Shown: positions 16,918-25,465 of the stretch, piece by piece
How positions within the stretch are numbered: position 1 is the stretch's first letter
How the letters are laid out: each line of letters opens with the position of its first letter
Origin: JAVJSD01 sp040219575
GTDB lineage: Bacteria > Planctomycetota > Planctomycetia > Pirellulales > Pirellulaceae
Assembly: GCA_040219575.1 (NCBI GenBank)
Contig: JAVJSD010000014.1
Span: 62,001-126,000 of the forward strand
DNA length: 64,000 nucleotides
Direction: 5' to 3'
Position numbers and translations under genes: made by a program
The notes under the pieces: generated by a model
Told to the model about the DNA's origin: nothing
The model's database searches: none
What the model saw: only the letters and a program-made list of their open reading frames with translations

Positions 16918-18567
16918 ATGATTGTTTCCAAGTGCCCCTACTGCCGTGAGGCAGTGACGATTCCCGATGCTCCCCGGCAATCGCGCGCGCGATGCCCGCT
17001 CTGCATGGAGCAATACACGCTCGCCGAAGCCCTGGAGCGTTGCCCCCCGGTGTTGGAGTTGATCGACGCCCCGTCTGATTCGGACGACGGTTTTGTCGGA
17101 GGTTATCCGCTAGCGGCGGCCGGCGCGGGATTCGACTCCGCCTACGACGCGGACGACGCGCCGCCAAGTTTCGATTTCGCCGAAGACCCCGCGCCGGGCG
17201 GCGTGGCGACGGCTACCGCGGCGAAATCGACGGGGAAGCCTTCCTCGGCATCCTCCACGGCGTCTGCCGCAACAAGCGTCCCGCGTCGTCCGAGGAAGAA
17301 AGCCAAGAATCCGGCGATCGAGATCGCCAAGGTGGTGGTCGGCGGCGTGTTGGGATTGTCCATCGCACAGTTGCTGCTGTGGTGGTTGCCGTTCAACCTC
17401 AACACCGGCCAGCGCGATCCTACCTCGCTCGGCAGGAACATTGGTCCCTATGTACCGTGGATCGTTCCCGCACAAGTACGCGGCGTCGAACCCGCTGAGG
17501 CCAATGCGGGCCAAGGATCCGGCGAAGACAAGGACGCCAAAGCGCTCCAGGACGACAGTGTCTGGGGACAGGCGGCGCGGGATCAACGTCAGCGCGAGCA
17601 GAACGGTGGTCGGCCGCCCCGACAAAACAACAACCAGGGTCGCCAAGGCGCCGGCAATGGGAACAAGGGAGGCGGCCAGCCAAACCGCAACAAGCCGCCC
17701 GCCGGCAATCCATCGGCCAACAACACATCCAATACCGGGCTGGGCGGCATCGAACTGCCGGGCGTCGCCGTTCTGCCGGGCGATCCGCTGGGCGGCGGCG
17801 AGAGTCCGTTCGGCAAGGAAGAGAATCTGCTCGACCCCGAAATCCTCGTCGATCCCGAAGCCGTCGACCCCGAAGCGGTCGATCCCAAAGCAGGCGCCAC
17901 AACGCCCAAACCGCCCAAAGGCGGCGGCAAACCGACTCGGCGAACGAGCGGTTGGAAATCGCCCGGCAAACGCACGGCCGACGACGTTGCCGCGGCCATC
18001 GAAGCGGCCCGCAGCGCTAATGAAGCCTACGACTCGGCGCCCAGCGACGCTCCCGCCGCCCAGCGAATCGGCTTGGCCAACGCGCTCTACGCATCCTTGG
18101 CCGAGTTGGGGCTGGTGCTGGGCCACATCGATCCGCAAGAGTTGCCGACCGTTCAGCCGCACGTGGGCCAGCTGAATGAGTTTCTGACTTCCTTGGGCGA
18201 CAACAAGTTCAACGGCCTAAGCTACCTGGCCTCGAAGTGGCTCGCCGACAGCGACCGCGCCAACAACGGCGTGGCCCTGGTGGGCACGATCGAATCGATC
18301 GAACCGATCGAAGGCGACTACTACCGCACGCGTCTCAAGACGGGCGACAACACCACACAGATCGTCGGCTGGGTGAGCCCGCAGACGGAGTTTCGCCCCG
18401 GCGCGCGGGTGCTGGTGTTGGGCGTGATTGTGGATTCCCCCGTCGAAAAACTGATCGCGTTCAACGGCAGCCCCACCCAGGTCGTTTGCGGTAGTTTCTC
18501 GCAGGTCCTCAAGGCGGCGCCGAAGGACGACACGCCCGAGGGCGAGTCGGATCCCGAAGCGAACTGA
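16918..18567 (+). CDS. Zinc-ribbon membrane protein with disordered linker
   Basis: 549 residues, no known family as a whole. The first 40 residues hold two CxxC pairs (C-P-Y-C and C-P-L-C) that should form a zinc ribbon in the cytoplasm. A low-complexity Ser/Thr/Ala linker precedes one transmembrane helix near 140-160 (sequence ending L-L-W-W-L-P-F-N). The outer part begins with a region very rich in Asn, Gln, Gly and Pro (about 190-270), followed by acidic repeats of D-P-E-A-V, and ends in an apparently folded domain of about 190 residues. The architecture resembles other planctomycete-specific proteins that start with a zinc ribbon. Function is unknown. Confidence 0.7.
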   Translation: MIVSKCPYCREAVTIPDAPRQSRARCPLCMEQYTLAEALERCPPVLELIDAPSDSDDGFVGGYPLAAAGAGFDSAYDADDAPPSFDFAEDPAPGGVATATAAKSTGKPSSASSTASAATSVPRRPRKKAKNPAIEIAKVVVGGVLGLSIAQLLLWWLPFNLNTGQRDPTSLGRNIGPYVPWIVPAQVRGVEPAEANAGQGSGEDKDAKALQDDSVWGQAARDQRQREQNGGRPPRQNNNQGRQGAGNGNKGGGQPNRNKPPAGNPSANNTSNTGLGGIELPGVAVLPGDPLGGGESPFGKEENLLDPEILVDPEAVDPEAVDPKAGATTPKPPKGGGKPTRRTSGWKSPGKRTADDVAAAIEAARSANEAYDSAPSDAPAAQRIGLANALYASLAELGLVLGHIDPQELPTVQPHVGQLNEFLTSLGDNKFNGLSYLASKWLADSDRANNGVALVGTIESIEPIEGDYYRTRLKTGDNTTQIVGWVSPQTEFRPGARVLVLGVIVDSPVEKLIAFNGSPTQVVCGSFSQVLKAAPKDDTPEGESDPEAN

Positions 18568-18580
18568 TCGCACCATCGAT

Positions 18581-19006
18581 TCAGGGTTTCCGCCCCAGTG
18601 CGTCGTCCTCGTCGATCCGCCAGATCCGCGGCGAGGCGACTTCCAGACTGTTGCCGGCCGGATCGCGGAAGTACACCGAGTGCCCGCCGCTGGACCACTC
18701 GTAGACCATTTCGATCTCGACGCCGCAACGGTCGAGATGCTGCTTCCAAGCCTCGATCTCCGCGTCGCGCACCGCGAAGCACACGTGCCCTGCTCCCTCG
18801 GCCCCATGCACCGGGAAATCAGAATCGGAGTGTCGGCTCTCCTGCGGATTGAACAGCAGCAGCATCCGCGCTCCGCAGTGGAAAAACACGTGCCGCCCCT
18901 GCTGTCGGCTGTGCACTTCCAAGCCCAGCACCCGGCGGTAGAAGGCCTCGGCCTCCGCCAGGTCGTCGACATACAGACACGTTTCCAGAATCTCGTTCGC
19001 TTTCAT
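18581..19006 (-). CDS. VOC-family protein (glyoxalase/bleomycin-resistance fold)
   Basis: 141-residue vicinal oxygen chelate protein, one full set of two beta-alpha-beta-beta-beta modules. The first module begins I-L-E-T-C-L-Y-V-D-D-L and contains the F-Y-R-R-V-L-G-L-E motif; the second contains H-V-C-F-A-V-R-D and ends V-Y-F-R-D-P-A-G-N-S-L-E-V, a typical ending with the metal-binding Glu. Such proteins bind a metal and act in isomerisation, dioxygenation or drug binding; the substrate is not evident. The gene is alone and convergent with the upstream zinc-ribbon protein gene, from which it is 13 bp away. Confidence 0.9.
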   Translation of the reverse strand: MKANEILETCLYVDDLAEAEAFYRRVLGLEVHSRQQGRHVFFHCGARMLLLFNPQESRHSDSDFPVHGAEGAGHVCFAVRDAEIEAWKQHLDRCGVEIEMVYEWSSGGHSVYFRDPAGNSLEVASPRIWRIDEDDALGRKP

Positions 19007-19046
19007 CCGCCGCCGCCAAGTCTTCCGATGTATCGTTCGACCAAAC

Positions 19047-19071
19047 TCGGAAGTCTGGCGACTTCCGCTAC
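19047..19071. repeat. Bipartite palindromic element, copy C (half unit)
   Basis: A single half, TCGGAAGTCTGGCGACTTCC followed by GCTAC, with loop TGGC. The partner half is absent or too decayed to see. It lies between the VOC gene start and the SelA-like gene stop. Confidence 0.6.
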
Positions 19072-19112
19072 GAGTGAATTCAGTTGAGGATCGTGGTTCA
19101 CCGACGCGGACT

Positions 19113-20546
19113 CTACTCGGCGTCCGACAGGGCGTCTTTCTCCGCCGTGGCGGCCGCTTCTTCGACGGGCGTGGTGAGCGCTTCGACGATTAGCATGTCT
19201 TGGCTCGGCAACACGCTGCGAAGGTCCAACAGCAGACGGTCTCCCGCCGCGCGGCCGAAGATGGCGGGCGTCGCCAGGCGAAGCCGCGCCGCCAGCGACG
19301 CCGCGTCGCCCTGCGCGGGCTTCAGCGCGACGCACCACGTGCCGATCCGCGGCCAAGGCGCGTCGGCCGCGCACAGGCCGACGTCGCCCGAGACCGCCTC
19401 GGCGCTGGCGATCGATTCGGCGGCGGCAAGTTGCGGGGCAAGATGCGTGGCGCGATGCTCGAGGTTCTCCGCCGGCGTGGCCAGCAGACTCAGCAGCGGG
19501 ATGCAGAATTCGGCGCGGTCCTCGTCGCGATGCAGTTGCAGCGTCGCCCCCAGCGCCGCCAGCGTGATCTTGCCGACCTGCAGGGCGCCGTAGAGCGGGT
19601 GGGTCTTGATCTTGTCGATGAGCGTCTTTTTTCCAAGCAGGATGCCGCAAGGCGGTCCGCCGAGCAGTTTGTCGCCGCTGAGCAGCACCAGATCGACGCC
19701 CGCCCGCAAGCTTTCCCGCGCATACGGAACACCGCCCAAACCGAAATCGCCGGCGTCGAGCAGTCCCCCCGGCCCCAGGTCCTCCATCAGCGTGACGTTC
19801 CGCTTGTGCGCCAGCGCCGCCAGTTCGGCCAGTGAGGGTGATTCCGATCGGCCGGCGATCGCGTAGTTGGTGGGATGCGTGCGGAGGATCGCCGCGGCGT
19901 CGGTGCTGAGGGCCTGGTCGTAATCTTCGCTTCGGGCGACGTTGGCGGCGCCCACCTCGCGCAGTCGAGCCCCGGCGGCGGCGATCACGGTGTCGAGCCG
20001 ACAGCCGCACGGCGCCTCGCCCATTTCGCCGCGGGCGACGAGCACTTCCCGACGAGGAGCGACGCTCGCCAAGGCGATCAGCAGCGCGGCGGATCCTTGA
20101 TTCACCACGGCCGCGGCCTCCGCCCCGCTCAACTCGCGCAGCAGTTTCTCCACCGCCCGGGCCGGCGCGGCGGCGTCACCGGTCTCGACGTCCACCGCCA
20201 CGCTGGCGTAGGCCGCGGTGATGTGATGCATCGCCTCCACCGCCTCCTTGGCCAGTGGGGCCGATCCGAACTGCGGGTGCAGCAGCACGCCGGTGGCGTT
20301 GATCACGGGCCGCACGGCGGCGCCCCGTTCGCGCAGCAGCCACTCGGCGATCCGCTCGGCCAATTCCCCCGCCGTCGGCACATGCACCGACGAGGCGGCG
20401 CTTTGCACCTCGCTGCGCATATTGTCGAGGAACGACCGCACCCCGGAAACAACGAAACTGCGATTGGCCCGATCGACCATCTGCCGCAACGGCGGGCTCT
20501 CGAGCAGTTCGTTGACCGACGGCAGACTCTTAAGCGGGTTTTGCAT
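19113..20546 (-). CDS. SelA-like PLP enzyme (L-seryl-tRNA(Sec) selenium transferase family)
   Basis: 477-residue fold-type I PLP protein of the SelA family, which in bacteria makes selenocysteinyl-tRNA from seryl-tRNA(Sec). The N-terminal domain begins L-P-S-V-N-E-L-L, and the PLP lysine motif S-G-D-K-L-L-G-G-P is at 290-298 (Lys293). Several positions strongly conserved in true SelA are changed: the H-T-N-L-G-R segment is H-P-Q-F-G-S (90-95), and the Y-R-A-L-R-V-D-K segment is Y-G-A-L-Q-V-G-K (319-326). Three active-site arginines are therefore missing. No selB, selD or tRNA(Sec) gene is nearby. It may be a SelA paralogue with another substrate; the selA symbol is therefore withheld. Confidence 0.85.
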   Translation of the reverse strand: MQNPLKSLPSVNELLESPPLRQMVDRANRSFVVSGVRSFLDNMRSEVQSAASSVHVPTAGELAERIAEWLLRERGAAVRPVINATGVLLHPQFGSAPLAKEAVEAMHHITAAYASVAVDVETGDAAAPARAVEKLLRELSGAEAAAVVNQGSAALLIALASVAPRREVLVARGEMGEAPCGCRLDTVIAAAGARLREVGAANVARSEDYDQALSTDAAAILRTHPTNYAIAGRSESPSLAELAALAHKRNVTLMEDLGPGGLLDAGDFGLGGVPYARESLRAGVDLVLLSGDKLLGGPPCGILLGKKTLIDKIKTHPLYGALQVGKITLAALGATLQLHRDEDRAEFCIPLLSLLATPAENLEHRATHLAPQLAAAESIASAEAVSGDVGLCAADAPWPRIGTWCVALKPAQGDAASLAARLRLATPAIFGRAAGDRLLLDLRSVLPSQDMLIVEALTTPVEEAAATAEKDALSDAE

Positions 20547-20655
20547 GGCGGTGCGTTCGATCGGTCGTGAAGGGAACGGGGGAGCGTGGGCCGAACATCA
20601 ATCGACGACTACCATTCTGGGCGCAAGCGGCGACGATTGGCCAGCGGGGTAACTC

Positions 20656-20732
20656 GTAGCGGATGTCGCCAGGCGTCGCCAGACTTTCGCCTTTTTTCCC
20701 TGATGCATCGGGACTCTGGCGAGTTCCGCTAC
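20656..20732. repeat. Bipartite palindromic element, copy D
   Basis: Starts GTAGCGG and ends GAGTTCCGCTAC. The first half has loop GCCA (with a short internal duplication of the loop region), the second half has loop TGGC, so the loops are complementary but differ from copy A. Confidence 0.7.
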
Positions 20733-22270
20733 CTTGATCGCCCTCGCGTGCGGCCCTGATTGCGAACCGCCTCGAGCCGCTCGGCCAATTTCCGCGTCAC
20801 ATCGGGATGCTTCTTGGCGATGTTGTTCGTCTCGCCGAGGTCGTCCTTCAGATTGTAAAGCTGCGGCGACGCGTCGAGGCCCAGTTCGGTGTTTGTGTTG
20901 CGATTGATCTTCGGCCCCTGGCTCGGTTCGATGTACTTCCAATCGCCCTGCCGCAGCGAAAGGGCCCGGGCATGTTCGACCAGGTGGTCGCGTCCGGATG
21001 GCGACTCGCCGAGCAGCGCGTCGAGGACGTCGAAACTGTCCGGCCCGGCCGCGGCGTCAAGCTTCTGCCCGGTCAGATTCGCCAGCGAGGCCAGAAAGTC
21101 GATCTGACAAACCAGCGCCGCGGACTCGCCCTGTTCGACGTGCGCTGGCCAGCGGACGACCAGCGGCACCCGCGTACCGGCCTCGAAGGCGCTGTACTTG
21201 CCGCCGCGAAATGGACCGGCCGGCCGATGGTCGCCCAGTTTCTCCACGGCGTCGTCGCGGTAGCCGTCGTCGACAACGGGGCCGTTGTCGCTGGTGAAAA
21301 TCACGATTGTGTTGTCGGTCAGCTTCAGGCGGTCGAGCGCGGCCAGCAACTCGCCCGTGCACCAATCGAGCTGCGCGATGGCGTCGCCCCGCGGCCCCAT
21401 GCCGGTCTGGCCGACGAACCGTTTGTGCGGCACGCGCGGCACGTGGATGTCGTGTGTCGAGAAGAAGAGAAAGAACGGCTCCTTCTGGTGCTCTTCGAGG
21501 AAGGCCACCGCTTTCTTGGTGATCACGTCGGCCATGTCCTCATCGACCCAGCGGGCGCTCTTGCCGCCGGTCATGTAGCCGATGCGGCTGATGCCGTTGA
21601 CGATCGTCATGTCGTGCCCGTGGCTGGGATGCATCTTGAGCAACTCGGGATTGTCGCGGGCCGTCGGCTCGTCGCCCAGCGGCCTGCCGAATTGCACGGC
21701 GATGGGGTCCGACTTGTCGAGCCCCACCACGTGATGGTTCTCGACGTACACGCAAGGCACGCGGTCGCCCGTGGCGGGCACGAGGAAGCAGTAGTCGAAG
21801 CCGACTTCGAGCGGCCCCGGCTTGATCGGGCCGTTCCAGTCGAGGTCTCCCTCGCCAAGCCCCAGGTGCCATTTACCGACGACGCCGGTGGTGTAGCCGG
21901 AGTCCTTGAGCATCGACGGCAGCGTGGTCCGCCCCGGTTCGATAATCAGCGACGCGTTGCCGGGCAGCACGCCGGTTCCCTTCTTGCGCCAGGCGTACTC
22001 GCCGGTCAGCATGGCGTACCGCGACGGCGTGCAGGTGGCCGAGGGAGCGTGGGCGTCGGTGAAGCGGAGTCCTTCACGCGCCAGCCGATCGATGTGCGGC
22101 GTCTTCACCGCCGTCGCGCCGTAGCAGCCGACATCGCCATAGCCGATGTCGTCGGCGTAGATCAACACGATATTGGGCCGCTGCGGCTCAGCGGCCGCAG
22201 CGCCAATGACAAGCGGCGCCGCGAACAGCACCGCAAGCAAGCTTCGTAAGGTGGAGTTGGAGTATGGCAT
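20729..22270 (-). CDS. Exported sulfatase
   Basis: Third sulfatase of the window, 513 residues. Signal peptide about 1-27 with a hydrophobic core ending A-A-A-A. Metal Asp pair at 40-41, formylglycine motif C-T-P-S-R at 80-84, G-K-W-H-L-G near 145, and S-D-N-G-P near 330. The C-terminus ends in a basic R-G-R-S-R tail. The ATG at 22270 is chosen because it begins directly at the signal peptide. It belongs to the group with a Thr after the modified Cys. The stop overlaps the end of palindrome copy D by a few bases, which means the last codons are formed by the repeat. Confidence 0.93.
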   Translation of the reverse strand: MPYSNSTLRSLLAVLFAAPLVIGAAAAEPQRPNIVLIYADDIGYGDVGCYGATAVKTPHIDRLAREGLRFTDAHAPSATCTPSRYAMLTGEYAWRKKGTGVLPGNASLIIEPGRTTLPSMLKDSGYTTGVVGKWHLGLGEGDLDWNGPIKPGPLEVGFDYCFLVPATGDRVPCVYVENHHVVGLDKSDPIAVQFGRPLGDEPTARDNPELLKMHPSHGHDMTIVNGISRIGYMTGGKSARWVDEDMADVITKKAVAFLEEHQKEPFFLFFSTHDIHVPRVPHKRFVGQTGMGPRGDAIAQLDWCTGELLAALDRLKLTDNTIVIFTSDNGPVVDDGYRDDAVEKLGDHRPAGPFRGGKYSAFEAGTRVPLVVRWPAHVEQGESAALVCQIDFLASLANLTGQKLDAAAGPDSFDVLDALLGESPSGRDHLVEHARALSLRQGDWKYIEPSQGPKINRNTNTELGLDASPQLYNLKDDLGETNNIAKKHPDVTRKLAERLEAVRNQGRTRGRSR

Positions 22271-22690
22271 CGGGAGGCTCGATCGTTTGGGAGAGGAACA
22301 GACGAGACGCTGCGAGACCATTCACTTTAACCTCATCCGTGGACGTTTTCAGCCGGGAGTGAAGCCGGAAGGGTCGTTTATTGAGCGATGTATTTCGAAT
22401 GCCGATTCAACATCGTTTAACGGCAGGCCGAAGACGTCGGCGTACTCGGGACGTTCCGCAGCGATCTCTCGTCGTGTCGTGCTTAACGCGACTGCGCGTC
22501 AACTCCCGAATCGTTCGCTTCAACGTCGCCTCAAGGCGAAACGCCGCCGACCGCCTGCGCACAAAGCACCTTCAGCCGGAAACCCGGATCGAACGTTCCG
22601 CCGTCGCCTTCGGCTTGCCGTTAAACGATGTTTTCCGATTCTGATCGGCATTGTCTATGCATCTCTGCGGCGACATGCCGTCGATGTCGC
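22271..22690. other. Intergenic region carrying a 25-bp inverted repeat
   Basis: 420 bp between the sulfatase start and a small membrane-protein stop. No gene is supported. Its main content is an inverted repeat whose arms are 22409-22433 and 22608-22632, described separately. The segment between the arms has short dispersed words (AACGCGAC, CGAAACGCC) but no evident reading frame. Confidence 0.6.
22409..22632. repeat. 224-bp segment with 25-bp inverted terminal repeats
   Basis: Left arm 22409-22433 (begins AACATCGTTTAACGGC) and right arm 22608-22632 (reads GCCGTTAAACGATGTT at its end) match in 24 of 25 positions when one is reversed. Similarity continues weakly outward through ATGCCGAT on both sides. 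The inside is non-coding. It resembles a miniature element without its own transposase. Confidence 0.6.
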
Positions 22691-23023
22691 TCAGTACAGC
22701 AGCGCCACCACCAAGAGCGTCGTCCACAGCAGCACCCAACCGAGATTGAGCACGAGGCCGAGCACCGCAAGGGCCTGCGTCTCGCGAGATGCTTCACGGC
22801 GAGCCCGCACCAAGGCGTATCCCCCCAGCGCCAGTCCCGCGACGATCAACAACAGCAGCAACAACTCGACGATCAGGTGCAGCCATCCGCCCAGCGAAGT
22901 CTGATAGCCTTCGCCTAGTCCGCCCAGCGCCAGGCACATCATCCAGAACGCCGCGATCGGCGCCACGATCGAGAACCGGGCGGCGTAACGCGACAGCGGA
23001 TGACGGGGCAGCGGATCAGACAT
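22691..23023 (-). CDS. Small three-helix membrane protein
   Basis: 110 residues with three hydrophobic helices, at about 17-38, 48-70 and 83-107. The first is followed by a Gly-rich loop, and an Arg-rich cytoplasmic segment (R-A-R-R-E-A-S-R-E) separates the second and third. The ATG at 23023 begins M-S-D-P-L-P-R-H; upstream sequence in frame belongs to a palindromic repeat and is not coding. No family is recognised. Context gives no clue to function. Confidence 0.6.
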   Translation of the reverse strand: MSDPLPRHPLSRYAARFSIVAPIAAFWMMCLALGGLGEGYQTSLGGWLHLIVELLLLLLIVAGLALGGYALVRARREASRETQALAVLGLVLNLGWVLLWTTLLVVALLY

Positions 23024-23042
23024 CGGTGAAGTTGGCCAGTGC

Positions 23043-23100
23043 GTAGCGGAAGTCGTGAGACTTCCGACGACATTACGAAAACCGGAACACTCAAAGGATG
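23043..23100. repeat. Bipartite palindromic element, copy E (right half decayed)
   Basis: The left half (GTAGCGGAAGTC, loop GTGA, 23043-23067) is intact. The right half survives only as GGAACACTC and does not fold. It directly precedes the small membrane-protein gene on its 5' side. Confidence 0.6.
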
Positions 23101-23369
23101 TGCGACAATTCAATCGACCGAAGCAAGCTTTCCGAGGAGCCTAGGAGAGCCTGATCGATTTCGATTATAGACCGAAGGAAAAGGCATTTCGGGAGCAGCG
23201 TTTGTCGAATCGCCGAATGATGTTGAATGCGCGCCGAAGCTGGGGCCATAATGGGTGCGAACTCGTTTGTCATCCCCCAATCCCCGACAGCAAACGTTGT
23301 TCACGGATGTCGCGCCGCTTTGCGGATCGCGTTTCACTTCACTCCGACGGATCTCAAGGACTCCTCTCC

Positions 23370-23852
23370 ATGTGTCGATCGATCAATCTCACCGCGGTGA
23401 TGGTCGCCGTCACCATGTTGGCGTCGCTCAATGAACTGCATGGCGACGATGCGGAATTGGATGACTCGCTGGCGCTGACCGGTAAGGTCGTGGGAGTAAC
23501 CCTGTCAAGCAAACCCGTCTTTTATTTGCTCGAGAATGCCAGGATCATCGAACTTGGGGGCAAAACGATGTTGGCGGGCCGATTCGCTCCGGTAACCGAT
23601 TCGCCTGCACCTGTCTGGACCGAAGGCCTGCCATTTGCGGTCTCCATGGATGTCGTGGAAACCCTGATGGTGTTTGAGTCTGTCGAGGATTACCGGAAAC
23701 GGACTAGGTCAGCAGTTCAATCCAATTACGTTCCTGCGCAACGCGACTATCAGTTGGAACGCAGTAACTCTGCTCCAAAACTGAACAAAGACGAATTCCA
23801 GCCTTCCAAAACTCCCACCAATACGCCGAAAACTCGGAGCCCTTCCCCATGA
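23370..23852 (+). CDS. Secreted protein of unknown function
   Basis: 160 residues beginning with a signal peptide (about 1-25, ending E-L-H-G-D-D). The mature part has a beta-rich core of about 90 residues and a Gln/Lys/Pro-rich disordered tail. No family or catalytic motif is evident. The ATG at 23370 follows an AGGA-type ribosome site; earlier in-frame starts read into sequence with no signal peptide. Its stop codon overlaps the start of the Gfo/Idh/MocA oxidoreductase gene (ATGA at 23849-23852), so the two are translationally coupled. Confidence 0.65.
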   Translation: MCRSINLTAVMVAVTMLASLNELHGDDAELDDSLALTGKVVGVTLSSKPVFYLLENARIIELGGKTMLAGRFAPVTDSPAPVWTEGLPFAVSMDVVETLMVFESVEDYRKRTRSAVQSNYVPAQRDYQLERSNSAPKLNKDEFQPSKTPTNTPKTRSPSP

Positions 23853-25165
23853 AACGCCGCGAATTCCTGGCCGGTTCGGCCGCCGCCCTCGCCACCGTCG
23901 CCATGACCGCCAAGAGCGAGGCCAAACTGCTCGCCAACGATAAGATCACCGTCTGCGTGTGCGGCGTGCGCGGGCGCGGCGGCGGGTTGCTCAACACCTT
24001 CGCCTCGCAGGGCGACATCGACGTGAAGTACATCTGCGATCTCGATCTGGGCGTGCTCGGCAGCCGCGTGGCGCAGGTGAAGGACCGCACCGGCAAGACG
24101 CCGCAGCCGATCAAGGACTATCGCCGGGCCCTCGACGACAAAGAGGTCGACGCCATCGTGCTCGGCACTCCCGATCACTGGCACGCCCTGCCCACGATTC
24201 ACGCCTGCCAGGCCGGCAAGGATGTGTACGTGGAGAAGCCCGACGGGCATAACATCCTGGAGGGCCGCACCATGGTGGCGGCGGCCAAGAAGTACGGCCG
24301 CGTGGTGCAACTGGGCACGCAGGCCCGTAGCGGCGCGCATCAAAAGAGCGCGATGAAGTACATCGCCTCCGGCAAGCTCGGCAAGGTGCGGTTCGCCAAG
24401 GCCTGGGAAAGCAGCAAGCAGGGCGATATCGGCCATCCACCCGACGGCGAGCCGCCCGCCGGTTTCGATTACGACACCTGGCTCGGCCCCGCGCCAAAGC
24501 GGCCGTTCAACCCGCGGCGTTTCCACGGCAGTTGGCGGTGGTTCTTCGACTACGGCACCGGCGACCTGGGGAACGACGGCGTGCACCGGCTCGACGTCGC
24601 CCGCTGGGGACTCGAAACCGCCGTGAAGGCCGAAGGCGGCGAGCTGCCCCGGTTTCCCAAGTCGATCTCCGCCCACGGCGGCAAGTACTACTTCGATGAC
24701 GACCAACAGTGGCCCGACACGATGATGGTCACCTACGACTACCCGGGCTACCTGCTGACGTACGAACTGCGGATCTGGACGCCCTACCACATGCACGACG
24801 AGTCGGAAGGCTCGGCGGTGTACGGCGATGCCGGTTACGTGATCATCGGCAACAGCGGCTGGCGGGCGTTCGACGCGAAAGGGAAGCAGATCCTGGAAGA
24901 GAAGGCCGGCAACAATGACGTGGCCCACGCGCAGAACTTCATGGAGTGCATGCGCAACCGCGCCCGGCCCAACGCCGACCTGGAGACCGTCGGCCATCCC
25001 AGCAGCCTGCTGTGCCATCTCGGCAACGCCGCCTGGCGCGCCGGCCGCACGCTGCACTTCAATCCCGGCACGTACAGCTTCGAGGGCGACCAGGACGCCG
25101 AGCAGTACCTCACCCGGCCGGAATACCGCAAACCGTTCGTGCTGCCGAGCCTGGCCGAGCTGTGA
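23849..25165 (+). CDS. Tat-exported Gfo/Idh/MocA-type oxidoreductase
   Basis: NAD(P)-dependent oxidoreductase of the glucose-fructose oxidoreductase / inositol dehydrogenase / MocA family, 438 residues. The Tat signal K-R-R-E-F-L plus hydrophobic core spans about 1-25. The Rossmann domain shows V-C-G-V-R-G-R-G-G-G (a relaxed glycine motif), then G-T-P-D-H-W-H-A and the family hallmark V-E-K-P at about 128-131. The second half holds the alpha/beta substrate domain with G-N-D-G-V-H-R-L-D, where the His is the usual catalytic residue. Export with pre-bound cofactor suggests envelope sugar oxidation. The first codon overlaps the upstream secreted-protein stop. Confidence 0.93.
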   Translation: MKRREFLAGSAAALATVAMTAKSEAKLLANDKITVCVCGVRGRGGGLLNTFASQGDIDVKYICDLDLGVLGSRVAQVKDRTGKTPQPIKDYRRALDDKEVDAIVLGTPDHWHALPTIHACQAGKDVYVEKPDGHNILEGRTMVAAAKKYGRVVQLGTQARSGAHQKSAMKYIASGKLGKVRFAKAWESSKQGDIGHPPDGEPPAGFDYDTWLGPAPKRPFNPRRFHGSWRWFFDYGTGDLGNDGVHRLDVARWGLETAVKAEGGELPRFPKSISAHGGKYYFDDDQQWPDTMMVTYDYPGYLLTYELRIWTPYHMHDESEGSAVYGDAGYVIIGNSGWRAFDAKGKQILEEKAGNNDVAHAQNFMECMRNRARPNADLETVGHPSSLLCHLGNAAWRAGRTLHFNPGTYSFEGDQDAEQYLTRPEYRKPFVLPSLAEL

Positions 25166-25465
25166 TGGCGCTCGGCGCATGCGCAAGTGAAAAGGTAAAA
25201 GGAAAAAGGTAAAAGTGAAGCGACTGGTCGGCGCCGGCGTGATCGGTGCTTGATCGGCGATTCTCGTTTGCGTTCTTCTCGTATGGGCTGGGCGTTGGCT
25301 GGCTGGAATGTGGACACCCTGGGAACCTTCCGACTAGAATGCAGTCGTTCCGCCAGGAACAGGAACGCCCCTCTCTGGTTTTCATTCGCATCGCTCCTCG
25401 CCGCGGGAAATCCGTCTGGACTACGGCCGAGACGGGCGTCCACCGACGAGACACGCCGACCGTTT

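Noticed and set aside
20807..22249. Plus-strand open frame opposite the third sulfatase
   Set aside because: No homology-like features; the sulfatase on the minus strand has all catalytic motifs.
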